Part shown: piece by piece, positions 1 to 14,157 of the stretch
Numbering within the stretch: the first letter of the stretch is position 1
Layout: each line of letters opens with the position of its first letter
Assembly (NCBI RefSeq): GCF_004027225.2
Contig: NC_046358.1
Location: 2,880,720-2,944,719, forward strand
Reading direction: 5' to 3'
Source of the DNA: Strigops habroptila
Lineage: Eukaryota; Chordata; Aves; Psittaciformes; Psittacidae
Length of the DNA stretch: 64,000 nucleotides
Notes under the pieces: model-generated
Database searches by the model: none
Told to the model about the DNA's origin: nothing
Seen by the model: only the letters and a program-made list of their open reading frames with translations
Made by a program: the position numbers and the translations under genes

Positions 1-166
1 TACCTCTTGTCCTACCACTACAGTCCCTAAGGAAGAGTCCCTCCCCAGCATCCTTGTAGACCCCCTTCAGATACTGGAAGGCTGCTATGAGGTCTCCATG
101 CAGCCTTCTCTTCTCCAGGCTGAACAGCCCCAACTCTCTCAGCCTCTCTTCATACAGGAGGTGCTC
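1..166 (-). mobile_element. CR1 LINE fragment, cut by window edge
   Basis: This is the antisense copy of the CR1 ORF2 carboxy-terminal region. It shows the same run of sequence as the fuller copy at 16482-17335 (frame encoding GLFSLEKR and RDCS-type motifs on the minus strand). The element's 3' end lies outside the window to the left, and the homology stops near 166. Confidence 0.9.
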
Positions 167-171
167 ACATG

Positions 172-3100
172 TGTGAATAGGACATGGGAGCAGTGATGGG
201 TGTAAAGTTGGTTCTCTTTGAAAATGGCTGTCATAATGGCCTCTTAAAACTGTTCAAGTGGTAAGATGGTTTAATTTCATCTACTCTCTATCTTTGGATA
301 CATCAACATTGACTGTTAGACTGACCAGGACCTACACATCCATCCATCCATCCATCCATCCATCCATCCATCCATAAATACATCCACCCTGAAGTACACA
401 CCACAAGAACTCTGAAGACTACTTACCTCTGGATTACGTAGCAAGAGCCAGCCTGCTCTCAGCATGTTCTACAAAAGGAGACAGAAGCACTTAATTTGAT
501 TAAGAATACAGAATCTGAGTGGAAAACTTGCCTGGTCTTTTAAACTGAATTCTACTCAAGTGCTGGTTTGCTCTGCTTTTCTAGCTGTAGGGCTTGGGAT
601 TTCTAGGGACGCACAGAGATGATGTCGACTGTTGATCTGTCCAAGTTCCTCAATGTGTCTTCAGAGCAGATCTTTTTCCTTTTTGTTTTAAATATTTACT
701 AGTTCAGCCATGAGGATCAGAGGTATCAGGAATCCAGGAAAACTGCTGCATCTGTTGGTGTTCAGGTTGATGGCTGCTGCAGGATGTGTTCCTGTGCTGA
801 CACAGATGAAGAGGGACAGTCGCTCATCACTCATTACAATCTCAGAGTGACACAGAGGTCGGTCCCAAAGGGAGGTCTTTGTAACGCTACACTGAAGCCT
901 CAACCTCACGACTGTCTGGAATAGAATAGACAGACTTTTACAGAAGGGTGAAAAAGAGTCAATCCTCAGGGCCAATGGTGTGCGAAAAAATCAGGATTTT
1001 AACTGAATCAGACAAAGCAATGAAGAGAACTCCCTGCAACAAGAGGCAACGCCAGTCCCTTAAAAGTATCCGTTTGAAGAAAGAAGACAGCAGGTAAGAA
1101 TTTCAAACTCACCAAGGGCCTCAGCATCTGCTGCAAGTGACATCTGAGGTTTCCAAAGAAGAGATTCTTCAATGCTTTTACAGTTTTTCTCTACTACATT
1201 TAGCAGTGAGTGAACTACACATTGTTGGTTGTCCTGCTAGAGAAGTTTCCCAGTCTGGAATGATGCTTGAGCCTCTTGGACCTGCAAAATGCTGCTCAAA
1301 GGAGCCCCCAGATTCTCAGCACTGCAGGACTCTATTGTCCATCACAGGTAAGGTGGTTCCCAAACACCAGTTGGTTCTGGAGAGATGGCCAGGGAGCATC
1401 AGATGGGATCAAGAGGAGGCAGGTTAGAAAGGGTTTCTCGCCTTGCTGGTGGAGACTTCTAGGTCTCACCCTGGTCTGGTGGATCTCGGACATGGGGTGA
1501 TGGTGAAGGAGAAGCTGTGAAACTTGTGGAAATGAATGCAGGAATGTGTCCTGAGGAGAACTTTAATAGCTGTTGCTACTCAACTGAGTCTCTCCTCAGC
1601 ACAGACCTTCTGACAATCCCTGGTGGCTCAGAAAAGGACGTAGTAAGATGGAAAACAAATTCTGTCAATGGAGCATTTTGGAATGTTCCCATATTTTGCT
1701 GTTTGGTGAGTTTAACTATAGGTAACAAAAAGGAAAATATGTGAGCTCTGAGCTGTCAGGGAAGAGGCTGGAAAATCAGATAGTGCTGGGGAGAAAGCTT
1801 CCAACATTTTATGCTTATCATCTGTCCACAGAAATAGAAATATTTGTCTATCTCTACTTTTCCTGTCTGTTTTTTCCCATCTCTTACACATGGAAATGCT
1901 CACTGCTTTATTGAGCCCCATACTAGGTTGGTGGTGGTATGCAAAGGGATGTGATCACATCCCCGGTGCTGCATCCCCCACACAACCTCTTAACCTCCAC
2001 CTCAGGTGCCAAGACTGATAAGAATTCACAGTATAAAGTCTGAAGAGCCAAAGGAAGAACATCCTCTCTGCCAGAGAGTCACGATTTCCCCATTTGGTCT
2101 GATCCAGAGGTCATCATGCTTCAAACCTCAGTGGAAGGCTTTTACCTCAAGGGCTATTGCACGTATCAAGTTGCTTTTACATCTCAGTTGCTCTCCCTGA
2201 GATGACTTTTGTCAGTTTGGTTGTTTGTTTTAGTGGTGATGTTTTTACATTCAAGCCTGTGTGCCCAGAAGGCACATAAAATAAGAGGCTTTTAAAAGCT
2301 AGAGGATAAATAAAACACAACCTTGAATAAACAACAGGCTTTTGTCCTAATTTCCTTCCATTCCTTAATGGATGCTGATAAACTATCTGAATTTCTCAGT
2401 GTATTAATGCCACAATGACAGTAATATGAAACCCACAACCTCACAATAGCAATGATTTGACCAAATTGTTAGCTTTTAGACAAGCAATTGTTTTATTCAA
2501 TGTGGTTTGTAGGCTATCGTGGTCTTACCAGCCTGCTCCTTTCTCTACCCCATCATAGACCATTCCAGTGAGATAAGATACATTTATCAAAGGAAAATGC
2601 TAAACCCACTCAGGGCAAATATATTTCATACAAAAACATATCTTGCTTGATCAAGTAAGAATGGGCACATTGTGTTTCATTACTGATTTTATACTTACCA
2701 CTGTTACTAAATAATGCTGCTTAGTTTCTAGATCAAAACCTTTCTTGGTATTTGAGACTGTGGCTAACAGAAGTATTAATATTTTATGTTGCTTTTATTT
2801 CCTACTCAGAGCAGCAACAAAGTAAAGACATATTATTTTCAGGACCTAGGAATATGCTTCTGAGTCAAGTGAGAGAACTGGAGGAACATGCCAAAGAGAC
2901 TTCTTTGGGAAGCAGATTCGCATCGGGTTAGGTATAGTCCATGCCACTGCTTTTGTCAGCCAGCACCTTGGTCTGGTTATTCCAGAGGGGCTGACTGGTC
3001 CCCATTTTGCTGACTGAAGTATGAAGAGGAGTTCTCAGCACGGGCTGAGCTGAGACCCTCATAACAACCACATGAACCACAGGTTAGTTATAACGATGAC

Positions 3101-3432
3101 ATTAAGCTCCATGTTTTCCTAGAGCCTTTGAGTGATTGTCCCAACACATCACGCACTTTGGAATGTATCCCTGTTGCCGAATGGCTGTGAGCAATGCCTG
3201 CTTCACCCTCATCATCCTGCATCCCATATCTGTTAAAGTGTCACCACAGCTCCATTAGTGCCTGTTGTCCTCTACAGTTACTTCCACCATGGTAAAAAAA
3301 GTGGTCTTTACCACCAATGTAAAGACCTTTCCTTTACTGTTTCTAGTCATTCAGTGCTCACACTGGCCTATCCTGGAAGACTGTGGTTAATTCCTCCCTT
3401 CACCCAGGTTTGTGTATTTATGTATTTTTTAT
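172..3432. other. Gene-free DNA upstream of LMO2
   Basis: No exon chain, RNA gene or recognisable repeat was found here apart from the CATC microsatellite at 337-375. Open frames are short (under 100 codons), unconserved in appearance and lack splice context. Confidence 0.6.
337..375. repeat. (CATC)n microsatellite
   Basis: A tetranucleotide tract of roughly nine to ten perfect CATC units followed by a degenerate tail (ATAAATACATCC). It is likely length-polymorphic. Confidence 0.95.
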
Positions 3433-3626
3433 GGTGAGGGTGCTGAGGCGCTGGCACAGGGTGCCCAGAGAAGCTGTGGCTGCCCCATCCCTGGCAGTGT
3501 TCAAGGCCAGGTTGGACACAGGGTCTTGGAGCAACCTGCTCTAGTGGAAGGTGCCCGTGATCACTGCAGGTGGGTTGGATTAGATGACACCTAAAGGCCC
3601 CTTCCAACCCAAACCATTGTATGATT
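3433..3626 (+). mobile_element. CR1 LINE 3' fragment
   Basis: Sense-orientation CR1 tail. It encodes the LAVFKARLD-type end of ORF2, followed by the 3'UTR with CCTTCCAACCCAAACCATT and one ATTGTATG unit at the 3' end. It is 5'-truncated to about 190 bp. Confidence 0.9.
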
Positions 3627-6600
3627 ACTGATCTGTGAGTACTAATACACAAGCTGCTCATGCTAAATAAGTGCCAAGACCTGTATTTAAGGGCAAGAAC
3701 TGCTCCTACATGAGTTTCTTCCAGTATTTTGCTGGCACTGTGAGTAACAGGGCACCTTTTTACCACTTCAGTTCAGCGGAGATTGGAGCCTAAGCCCAGG
3801 ATTTCTGCTTCCAGCAGCTACAATCCATGAGTCCACTCACCCCATTTGTGCTCTAGATTGTACCAAGGGCAAGTCAAAACAGCCTGAACACCCACCCAAC
3901 GTTTTGTTTTGAGAACATTCCCAGGGCAAGTCACACCCAATTCATTTTTCTTTCTGAAGGTCTCGAAACAAAACAGGCTCCATAACATAAACACACACAC
4001 ACAAAGTACATGGCCAAAAATAGGCAGCAAGCAAAATACAGCAACAGAAAAATACAACTTTGGGCAAGTCTAGACACAGCATTCATTTTGCATGTGTGTG
4101 CACTTGATTTTTATTGCTCGCTGATGGGCTACGTGGTGGAAAAATTGTTTCTCCTCTAGACCGATCTCCTCCCTTTCATTTATTTCAGGACATGTGTAAC
4201 TTTTACCAAAGGGTGCTGATAATTTTCACAACCAGCTTTAACTTTGCTTCAGAAAGAGGCAAAACATTAAAGCAGAGCAATCCATAAAAATACCTTCAAA
4301 TATTGCACATAAAATGACTACACATCCAGGAATGGAAGCTGAGAGTTCAGAGACGAATGGAAAGCACAATGATTTGTTCCGAGAGGAACAGAGGAGCATC
4401 ATCCCAACGAGCAGTGATATTTGTTCACCTCTTGTTTTTTCCTAAAGGATTATTTTCTCATATAGCAAGGAAAGAAGCCAGGCCTTACATCATCAGAAAC
4501 TCAATCTCTGAGCATCCACGTGAGAATCAAACAGGGTACGGATTCAAGTATCAAAAAGAAGATAGTGAGGGTTTATTAAACTCTGAGTTTGGAGAACAGA
4601 AAGGAGAGATCTCAGCTTCTGCAGTTCAGACAGGCTGGATAAAAGAGATTTATAATCTAAAATTAATATACATTTCAATTGTGAAAGCAAATTAAAGTTG
4701 TCATATGCTCAGGATTGACCCAGCACCAAAAGAAAGGGGAGTTGCATTTCCCCCTTCCAGTCACAAGCGTTTTCTCAGGGACATTGCAGCGTGCCCTCAG
4801 TTCATCCTTGGGAGCTGACAGCACACAGGAGCAGGTCTGTGAGCAGCAAGCCCCGCTGTGTTATGATGAATTCTCTCAGTTATAATGATTTAGAGAAAAA
4901 TATTGTTCATGGGCTACATAAACAATTTGAATTGGCTCAGGTGCCCCAAATGTGCTTTTTTTGCTTGGCTGCCAAGGTTGCTTTCTCTCTTGCTAATTAT
5001 GTTTCACTTTAGCTTTCAGCAAAAACAGGAAATAAAGCATCCATTACTCGAATGACAACTTTTCAACAAGCCAACATTTCAACATCCATTGTGTAATTTC
5101 CGACCTAGAGCCAGCCAGGAGCTAAGTGCCTTTAGAACCGTATATCCCCTCTAACAAGGGCCTCATCAGCCCCCTGTGCTCCTAAGTAACAGGGCACAAT
5201 GTTTATGAGGCTGAAACACAGGCCAGAGATGTTTGCCACTGCTCCTAACTGCCCAAAGAGCCTCCATCCAAGACATAGGATTTCAAGAATCCTGCAGAAG
5301 AAGGTTTCAAGAGGCTTTTGCTGTCTCCTGTGGGCTGGCTGCTGCCATCTCCCGTGTCACTCTCTGACTGACCCCCGTGCTCATGGTGCTTCTTTTCCTG
5401 ACATCCATTTTCATGGCATTTCTTTTCCTCTCCCCCATACACAGTAACAGGTTTCTTCTTCCAACAAAGATAGCTGATAGCTCAAGTCGATGCAATGGGA
5501 GTTCAATATTCACCTGCTCTGGCACAGAAGATAAAGGAGGGAGGCTAGGAACTGTCACCCACATGTCGAGCAGCCATTGGCTTTATTGAGCCATCAGTAC
5601 AACTCATGGATTCATTTTCTTCACAACTGTATTCAAACCAGCTCCAGGAAAGTTCTATATAGATGTATTTGCAACTTTCAATTACCATTATCCAGGGCAG
5701 TGGACATGGAACTTGGTACAAACAAAGCATCTTCAAAACTGTGGTTACAGATGTCATTTTTCTTATGTAAACTCTCCGACATAAACATTGTGGATTTGTT
5801 TAGGAGGTCTGAAAATTGACTGGTGAGATTCTAGAAGCAGATTAAAATATAGTGTCTCCTCCCTTATATGAAAATCTGGTGGTCCCGAGCCACAGCACCG
5901 ACAGAAGAGTGTTGGACTGAGCAGTGCATGTATTTACCTTTTACACCTCTGTTTCTTTAGTGCTGATATTGATCCTAAGCTCTGATGTGGTGGGTTTTTA
6001 ACAAGTCTTGTGAGTTAGATATTTTTCCCCCTCCTGAGATGCTTTGCCTTTTGTGGTTTCAAAACACACTATCAAAACCACCCAGACAAGATGCTGTGCA
6101 CCACTTCCCAGTTTGTGTGTGGAGAAAAAGCTCTTATGCCTCTTGTTCAGCCAAGTGAGCTGTAATTGGCAAAGCAAGCGATAGGTATATACCACATCAT
6201 GGGGGTGAATGAGGATGCCCTTTAAATTACCTATAAAACCCTTTGATTCAAACTGCTGATGTTGCCATAGGCAATTTGCTAAGCTTATTGATCATCTTCT
6301 GTTTAAATTAAAGTTTGATGTCCTGGAACAGGCTATTCAGCACGGAGAGCTAATGGGATGGGATGAGATACAGGGAGCGAGAGAAACACATGTACACAGG
6401 GGAAATGGATTGTGGTCAAGAAGAGAAAAAAAAGAGAGGGTTATCTGCTGAATAGGTTCCATGGGTCAGTTAGCAATAAATATTGTGGTGATAAAAGAGT
6501 CCGGTGTGGACACTGAAGGTAGGGGGTTTGCTGTGTAATTAAAGGCAAACGAGCAGCTTGTTAGAAAACTGAAGTTTCAGAGAAAGGAGGTGAAAAAGAA

Positions 6601-6823
6601 AATGTTAAGATTTATTCTAAAGTACAAACTGAGTGATTTCTGCCAGAAATTCAAGCTCCCCCAGATTTTTGCTAAGTTGGGTTCGATGCCAGCTGGTGCA
6701 GGCAGGAGGTGATAAGCTGCAGGTTAATGTTGGCTAAGGCAACTGGGAAGAGGTTGTTTCTAACAGCACCCCTCTTGTTGCTTGTCTGTCTCTCCATCTG
6801 CCAATCAATCATACAACCATTCA
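3627..6823. other. Gene-free DNA upstream of LMO2
   Basis: No supported gene. It contains a short CA run at about 3990-4002 and several isolated short frames (up to 112 codons at 4357-4695) that have no homologue I recognise and no splice or promoter context. Confidence 0.55.
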
Positions 6824-7230
6824 AATAGAATAGAATAGAATTAACTGGGTTGGAAAAGGCCTTTAAGATCATCAAGTCCAACTGTTTCTCAGCACTGCCA
6901 AGGCCACCACTAACCCATGGCACTGAGGGCCTCTAAACTACAGTTTGTGAACACTTCCAGGGATGGTGACTCCAGCACTGCCCTGGGCAGCCTGTTCCAA
7001 TGCCTGAGCACCCTCTATGTGAAGAAATTGTTCCTAATCTCCAGTCTAAACCTCCCCTGGTGCAGCTTGAGGCTGTTTCCTCTTGTCCTGTCACTTGTTA
7101 ATTGGGAGAAGAGACCGACCCCACCTTGCTACAACCTCCTTTCAGGTAGTTGTAGAGAGCAATAAGGTTCCCACTGAGCCTCTTCTCCAGACTAAACAAG
7201 CCCGGTTCCCTCAGCCATTCCTCATAAGAC
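6824..7230 (-). mobile_element. CR1 LINE fragment (distinct subfamily)
   Basis: Antisense CR1. It starts at a degenerate (AATAG)n 3' tail, then GGGTTGGAAAAGGCC, then the ORF2 end. The wording differs from most other copies here but matches the sense copy at 58745-59171, so these two belong to one subfamily. Confidence 0.9.
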
Positions 7231-9880
7231 TTACAGAAACAATAAAAGCTTTAGGAGGAAAAATCAGGCTTTCATAAAGAATGAAATGTACCTTCGTGGA
7301 CTGTACCCACTGGGACTGCATCTTTATTCCTCTATGAAGATCTAGCCTGATTTCATGGTCTTAGACTGCTTTTCAAACTTTTCAATATTTTCATTGCACA
7401 AAACCACACTTGACCTTACATTAATGAAACAGATGCACCTGCAGAAGGAATATGAATATGAATTCTATATTTGAGTTACTGAAGGTGTAACTGAGAGCAC
7501 AAGTAAACTCACTTCAAACTCAGAAACCAGGTAATCAGTCTTCACCTAAAAGAACTGAATCCAGCAGAGCTGTTGAGCAGGAGACCGCTGACAGAATGGT
7601 TTGGGAAGTCTTTCTAAACCAGGATTTCCCTCTAAGCTGTAGCAGAAGCACTACAGTAGGGCTGGGGATGCACAATGTGCATGGATGAAGAGGTTTTATT
7701 ATTTACCCAAGAGGCAGGAGGACAACAGCTACTACTAAGCTTATAAATACAACCTAGGCCTTTACAAAAATAGAGTAAATTTTGCCCATGCTGACCTAGG
7801 AAGATATTTGATAACCCCCAAAGTTTATGAAAGCTGAAATAGTCCTGGTAAATAGTGGTCCTGGGGCATGCATAGGTCTTCTGAGAAGCCCAGCATGGGC
7901 TGAGTGGCATGGAAAGATGGTTTTACATTCTCTGCTGCATTTTGTGTTGCTGTGGGGCCCAAACTTGCCCTCATTACAATTTTAGTCATCTTTGTATTTG
8001 GCAATAGAGAGATATCTCGCCTGCTTCCAGCCAGTCCCAGGAATAGCTCATGCTGTTGCAAAGAGAGAGTTTTCACTGTGAAGTGACAAAGGAATTGCCT
8101 TATGTCTGATGCTGATGCTTGTGTTACAGCAGCAAACAAGCAGCAGCGCCACGCTGCATTTCATTTGGCTTGGAAAGCAACAAGAACACAAGGAGGGAAG
8201 AAACTCTGGGAGTAAAGACACAAAAATGTGACAACAGTGATATGCCCTACTTTCCTTCACTTAAAATGGGGAAGGTGAGAGGCAGAGATTTAGCAGGACA
8301 ACTTAATGGAAATAAGAATATAAGCTATTGGTTACCACATCACACTATGTCACATAGTTCATAGCCCACCTCTCTTCATACAGCCCTTGGAACCAAGTGC
8401 TCAATTGCTCCAAACCTGGGTTTACTGCTTTGTATGTGTTCTGTATAAACACAGAGGTGAGGTTTAAACCATTAACCCTTCTTTGCCGTGAGAAATTGGA
8501 GAAACCTATGGGCAAATATTCCATCCATTTTCTGATAAAGGTCCAAGCAACCCAAATGACCCAACCACAGCCTAAGCCCCAGCCTGCAGACGTTTTAGAG
8601 CCATCAGACCTTCACTGTTGATGTATGTATGTCAGCCAGTACCCGGCGAGCTGTGGTGCCCAGGAAGAGCTATCACAGGAAGCCATCTGTGCACAGGCAG
8701 CTCTGCAGGAAACCCAGCCAGGCCAGCACCCATCTTTTATTATTATTTCTCTTCCTGACAGTTTTCTCCTTGACACTTTCCCCAAATGACACTGGGGAGG
8801 AAGTGAGTTGTCAATTGAAAATCATCACTTATTATTAGTGCTGGAATGCAAAGTAATTTAGTTAAGAAACTGATGCGAAGCAGATTTGCATTTATTTCCT
8901 GTAGGCGTAGTTAACAGGAAATGTATTTGAGATGGAAATAATGAGAAAACTACAGAGGGAGCTTTTAGAATCCTAGAAACATTCAGGTTGGAAAAGACCT
9001 TGAAAACCATCGAGTCCAAATGTCCAACTTTTCCCGAGAGCAGTAATATTGTCTGGCCAGAAATTCATGCTCTGTTTTGGTGAATTCTTGCAAACACAGC
9101 AGGGTTGCAAAGAGGGCTGAAGAGGATAGGAAAAGAAATCAGTAGTGGATGAAGTCTGATAAAGGCTTTAAACAAGTCACAGAAAAACAATAGCACAGAA
9201 TGTACCTGTAGGGTCTCTGTGGACACTCTCCTAACAAAGCAAAGCCGATCTCAAATTAAAATGATGTCTTTTCCACAGCTAAATAATGACTGAAATGGCC
9301 ATTAATCCTACAAAGGCCATTAATTCTACAACACCCACAGGGTGGTGGGAAGAAAATACTGAAAATGTTGCTGAGACTGCAAACTGTGGTGCTGTTCATA
9401 ACCATCATTGCAATATGAGGGGAGTTATCCCACCTTGGAAATACCTTTCCTCTGCCCAGGCCACTATGTAATCATTCTATTTCCTATCATGAAAAACAAC
9501 CAAAATATCTTTAGAATATTCCCTGAACAGTTGCTATTCATGAAAATCTTCCTAGATTGAAGCTGGAAATCCATAAAATAAAACTAAAATCTAAAAAAAC
9601 CACTTAAATCTATAAAATCAAGGTTATCAATTCCATGTAAACAGTGTTATTTTAAGACTCTGGTGATTCTATTTATGTTATCTTATGCCATTTCTGCCAT
9701 ACCTCACTGTGGGGAAGACCATTAGATTTTGGAGTCAGCCTTGTGTTCACCTCCTGCGGCTGGCCTCAGGCTGGTCACAAACCCTAAGCCTACAAACTTG
9801 GGTTGGCTCAGAGGTGGAAGGAGAAATGATGTCAAATCAACACAGTGGTGTTGGCAAAAGCTTCTACCACAGAATAATTC
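7231..9880. other. Gene-free DNA with one CR1 scrap
   Basis: No gene was recognised. The only repeat noticed is the short CR1 tail at 8967-9040. Confidence 0.55.
8967..9040 (-). mobile_element. CR1 3'-end scrap
   Basis: An antisense CR1 3'UTR remnant: AGAATCCTAGAAACATTCAGG is followed by the GTTGGAAAAGACCTTGAAA type motif. It is only about 70 bp and diverged. Confidence 0.75.
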
Positions 9881-10027
9881 ATAGAACCACAGAATGGTTT
9901 GAGTTTCAAGGGGCCTTAAAGCTCATCCAGTTCCAACCCCCTGCCACGGGCAGGGACACCTTCCACTAGAGCAGATTGCTCCAAGCCCCTGGGTCCAACC
10001 TGGCCTTGAACACTGCCAGAGATGGGG
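9881..10027 (-). mobile_element. CR1 LINE 3' fragment
   Basis: Antisense CR1. It begins with the 3' tail motif (ATAGAACCACAGAATGG), then the 3'UTR CCAGTTCCAACCCCCTGCC and the end of ORF2. The 5' truncation falls at about 10027. Confidence 0.9.
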
Positions 10028-13000
10028 CAAAATTGCACTTCTGCCAACAGAGCCTGTTTCACCCGAGGAAAGCTTCAAGAAGATGCTGAAGGTTTAAGCT
10101 ATGGCTACAAAATCAGTGTTTTGGTGATACAGTGTAACAGCATATGCAAATATTCCCATTTAGGTCTGTCCCAAGTTTCCTACCCAGCAGGTAGTAAAGG
10201 AAATCAGACATCAGGAAGGCAGTGAAGGAATCTCTGTGTCTAAAGGGGAACCTCCCAAAGCAGCAATCCCTCCAGTACACAGGAGCTTTGGGGATCTTCT
10301 TGCCCTGCAACAGCACTCACAGCCCTCACAGGCTGAAGAACAACCCAGCTGCAGAGGATGGGCAGGAGGAGTTGTGCAACGAGCTCAATCGGCGCTGAAA
10401 TGCGGAAGGAAATAATGTGTTAAATGATTTAATTTTCTAAGTTTGCTTTGTTCCTTCCAGATAGACCTAGAATTGGGGCTGATTACAGTGCCTTGTTTTG
10501 ATTAAAGATCTGAGGCAGAGACATTTCTATCAGTTTCAAAGAGTTTCCACATCTTGTATTTCATTTTCATAGCGGGGTCAGGAATTCAAAGGGCATTTAT
10601 CTTTCATTCTTTATAGCTGAAAAATGGTTCTCAACAATGTTAGTTTAACACCAGTCAACTCCACTGACCTTACATTTCCTATAGTTCAGTGGAATTACTC
10701 CAGATTTGCATCAGTGGAAGCAGGTGTAAACTTATGTGATGGGAAATGAATTCACGAGCTTTAAGTAATCTGTACATGCCTGTTCCACTTCTTGGGGACT
10801 TTAGATGGAATTTATAGGTAATCAATTATGTGTTTCAACTCTACATAGTCCATCACCCAGGTTTACCGAGTCATGCAACCAGAATGCAGAAGTTAATGGG
10901 CCAAGTGTGGTCTCTGGTGCACCCTGGGATGCTGTTGAGATCTGGTCCCCCCCCGACCATCACTCCTGCCAGCATCTGACAAATCCAAGCACCTCTCTAG
11001 TGCCGCAGGAGATTAAAGCAACATTTCTTTTGTACTACCCAGTAATCTTTATGCTTGGTGGTAAAGTTAATGTACGGGATTGTCACTCCACTCATTTCAC
11101 AGCGGCTGCCAAAGAGCCTTCAGAGCACAATGAGGTGCTGTTGCTACCAGCCTAGAGCAGATCTGAGCCAGCAGCTGAGAAGTAAAAGCATCTCACACCC
11201 ATCCGTTCCTCAGCCTCGGAGGCTGCGCAGTGCAGAAAGCAATTGCTGGAGAGCAAACACTGTCACCATCGCTCCTAAATGAATCATTAAATAGAATCTA
11301 GGATTCTCGATGCTCGGCACTGTTGTAACTACTAGAAAGCACCTCCATCCCCTGAAGTCTCTAATTCTCAGGAACTGCAACTCTCTTGAGGTTTGGTGAA
11401 AGGGGAAACAGGAGAGAAATGTGTATTAGACAACTCTGTTCTTTAGTGAGTGTGATCCTTTTAATAAGGAATGAAGACAGGCTTACAGAGCCTATTAGTT
11501 GTTCCACATACACATTCATTGGGAAGGGGAATTAGTTTCTGGCTAGCACACAGCCGCTGGGTAATACAAAGGAAAGACTCCTTTAATCTTCTGCAGTGGC
11601 ATAGCAGTGTCCAGGCTTGTCAGAAGCTGCAGGAGGAGTGATGGTCTGGCTGCTGACAGCCTTCTAATTGGGTAGTAGAAAGCAGCTCTAAAGGATGTGT
11701 TTGTGCCAACAAGTGTGGCTTGACATCAAGAGAGATCTGCTGAGGAACAGAAAGGAGGAGTACAGCGGTACCACAGCGCTGGATGCGGTCCGAGCTAACA
11801 GGGCTTGGGTTTCAGAGCCAGCAAGGCTTGATGATGCTGGGGTTACTGGTTAATGCTGGTGGAAAGCTACAGCAGAGAAGACCTTGTGTGACTGGAACTA
11901 GAAGCAATTGGAAGGGGGTGACATGGCTGGTCTGCCAAGAAGAGGTGTCTGTGTCCTGGCAAATAGGACTTGAGCTCATAAATTGCCTAGAAAATGGGAC
12001 ATGCACTGTAAAGCACATGCCCACCACGGGTTTCTCCTCCAGTTCTCTTGCTCTATACCACCAGTACTCCCAGTGCTATCTGCTGCATTGCTGGGATCCA
12101 GCAACCAAGATCCACAAGGACCTCCTGTGTTGGCCCCTCTTTCTCCACAACCACTACAAAGCAGCAGCAAAGCTGCCAGAAGCTTCCCACTGGAAAACAC
12201 AGGCAACTTTCTGTTGTTGCTTTCACTTAAATATGAACAGGAGATGCTGAATAACTCCACCTTGAGACCTTGGTGGAAGTCCTCTGAGTGAACAAGCTGA
12301 TGTGTATGGGCTATGAGTTACTGCACCTACATGCCATTGTGTTTAGTTCAGTCTCAAATTGAGTCAAAGGGGAACTGAAACCACAGTTTAATCTGAAAAC
12401 GCTCAGCCCCTGTAGTTGTGGAATTAAATGTCTGCTCTAAATATAAATAGAGGCTGAAGAACTCACTGCCTAAAATACCTGGAGAGCGAGCTGTGGCACA
12501 GGCAGGGTGAGAGAGGCACCCAGCCTCAGGTGGAGGCTCTGGTTGGAGCAGAAAATGCAGGCAAGCATGTCCAGGCTTCTTCAGACTCTGCTGTTGTTCT
12601 TGCTGACCAGTAAAACAAGCTGCAGCTCTGTGGTGAAAATCAGAGTAAGTTACGTCAGAGTCTAAAGGTCCCAAATGGAGCTAAGAAACTCGAAAGGAGA
12701 GCTCCAGGGAAGGGTGCAGGCCAGAGCAAATAGTCTATTGTTCTAAACTGAGAGTGGCCCTGACTGTGCTCCCAGTAGCCCCAAGTCTATACAGAGCTTC
12801 TGTTGGTAACAGCAGAGAAGCAAAAATCAGCAACAGATGGTGGTGACCAGATGGGGTGGGAAAGTACTGAATGCTCTGCCAGCAAACCTCTCAGCACCCC
12901 AGCTCTCCTCCTCTGGCATGCACCTGACTCCTCCATGTCCTGCCAGAGCGAGGAGATGGCACTGCTCATAGCTGTGGAGGTGCTCCAGGGGTGAGCCAGC

Positions 13001-14157
13001 TCCTCATCATCCAGGAGCAAGGAGGCAGGACAATCTGCCAGCAGCAGATTCCCCCATAGATCGCACACTGCAACTCAGTGAAGGCAAAAGGATTACACCA
13101 GCCTCATTCCAACCCTTGTGGACAAGGTGATCGAGGGAATAAAGGTCAGGATTGATGAATACTCCAAGGAACAGAAGAGTTTGATAGAGCCACTGTAAAG
13201 AGGAGATGTAGGAACAGTATGCAAAGATACCAGTTGTGCTACAAGCAGCACTGCTTTCTCATTTAAATGATGCTTATCCACAGTCTGGTGTACATGGAGA
13301 GAAAGCCAGACAATTCATACCCACAGCAGTTAGAGGTAGCTAATAATGTGGTCAGTGGTGGAGTGCAGCATGTTTCCCTAACATCTGTGGTAACTGGAAA
13401 TGTACCCATCCAATTTTCTCCCCTACCCCAGCCACAAAGGGAGATCACTCCAATTATTTTCTAGACAGAATTAAGGCTGATGTTTACCATTATCTCCCTG
13501 GTAACCCTCCTCTCATGACTACATTATGCAACCTAATTGTAAAGCCGCCTCAGCTCACTGGGGTTGTTATTAAATGCACTCTGCTTCTTTTCTTCCCAAG
13601 GTCAAGGTTAATAATTAGGTGCTGGGATGCCTCTGAAAGAGCCTTGTTAGGTAGAAAAGGGAAGAGAAGCAATTTAAAGGATGCATCAGAAATTCCCAGG
13701 TGATGAAATTTCAGGGGAACATTTGAAGATGTGCTGAAGGTGGGTCAGTGAAGTTGGGTGAATTAGTGAATAGGAAATGGTCCAGCACGCTGGTCTGTGG
13801 GTGAAGCTTGGACAGACTTACAGTATGAAGCACGTTAGATGGATTTCTATAGGGAATGTGAGAAAGTGAGTGATGAGATTTGAAGCTGAGCTACACTAGA
13901 AGACACCAGAATTCCTCATTCGAACTACCTCCTATTATATTGCTTTAGCACTTGTTAAAGCCCCAGAAGGAATTAACAGCAGAAATAACAACATTACATA
14001 GTAGGGAGTGAGAGGACTGGAATGATGTTAGACTTTCTGGTAATATTGCCAGCTAGTGCCAAGGTTACTACATCTACCTGGTGACTCTCAGGTGATAGTA
14101 GGAAACAGTGTGTCAGCTAGAGGCAGCAGTAATCTTTGTTTGGGAAACAGCTTGAAA
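10028..14157. other. Gene-free DNA upstream of LMO2
   Basis: No gene was recognised. The longest open frame is 155 codons at 11783-12250. Its composition and lack of family resemblance suggest chance. A possible old interspersed repeat lies at 10645-10730. Confidence 0.5.
10645..10730. repeat. Possible ancient amniote interspersed repeat
   Basis: The block GGAATTACTCCAGATTTGCA with flanking CAGTGGAAGCAGGTGTAAA resembles wording that recurs in reptile and bird genomes. The family cannot be named from memory with confidence. Confidence 0.3.

Noticed and set aside
4357-4695. 112-codon + strand frame
   Set aside because: No family resemblance and no flanking exon signals; compatible with chance.
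11783-12250. 155-codon + strand frame
   Set aside because: No recognisable domain, signal or splice context. Several overlapping frames in the same stretch are equally open.
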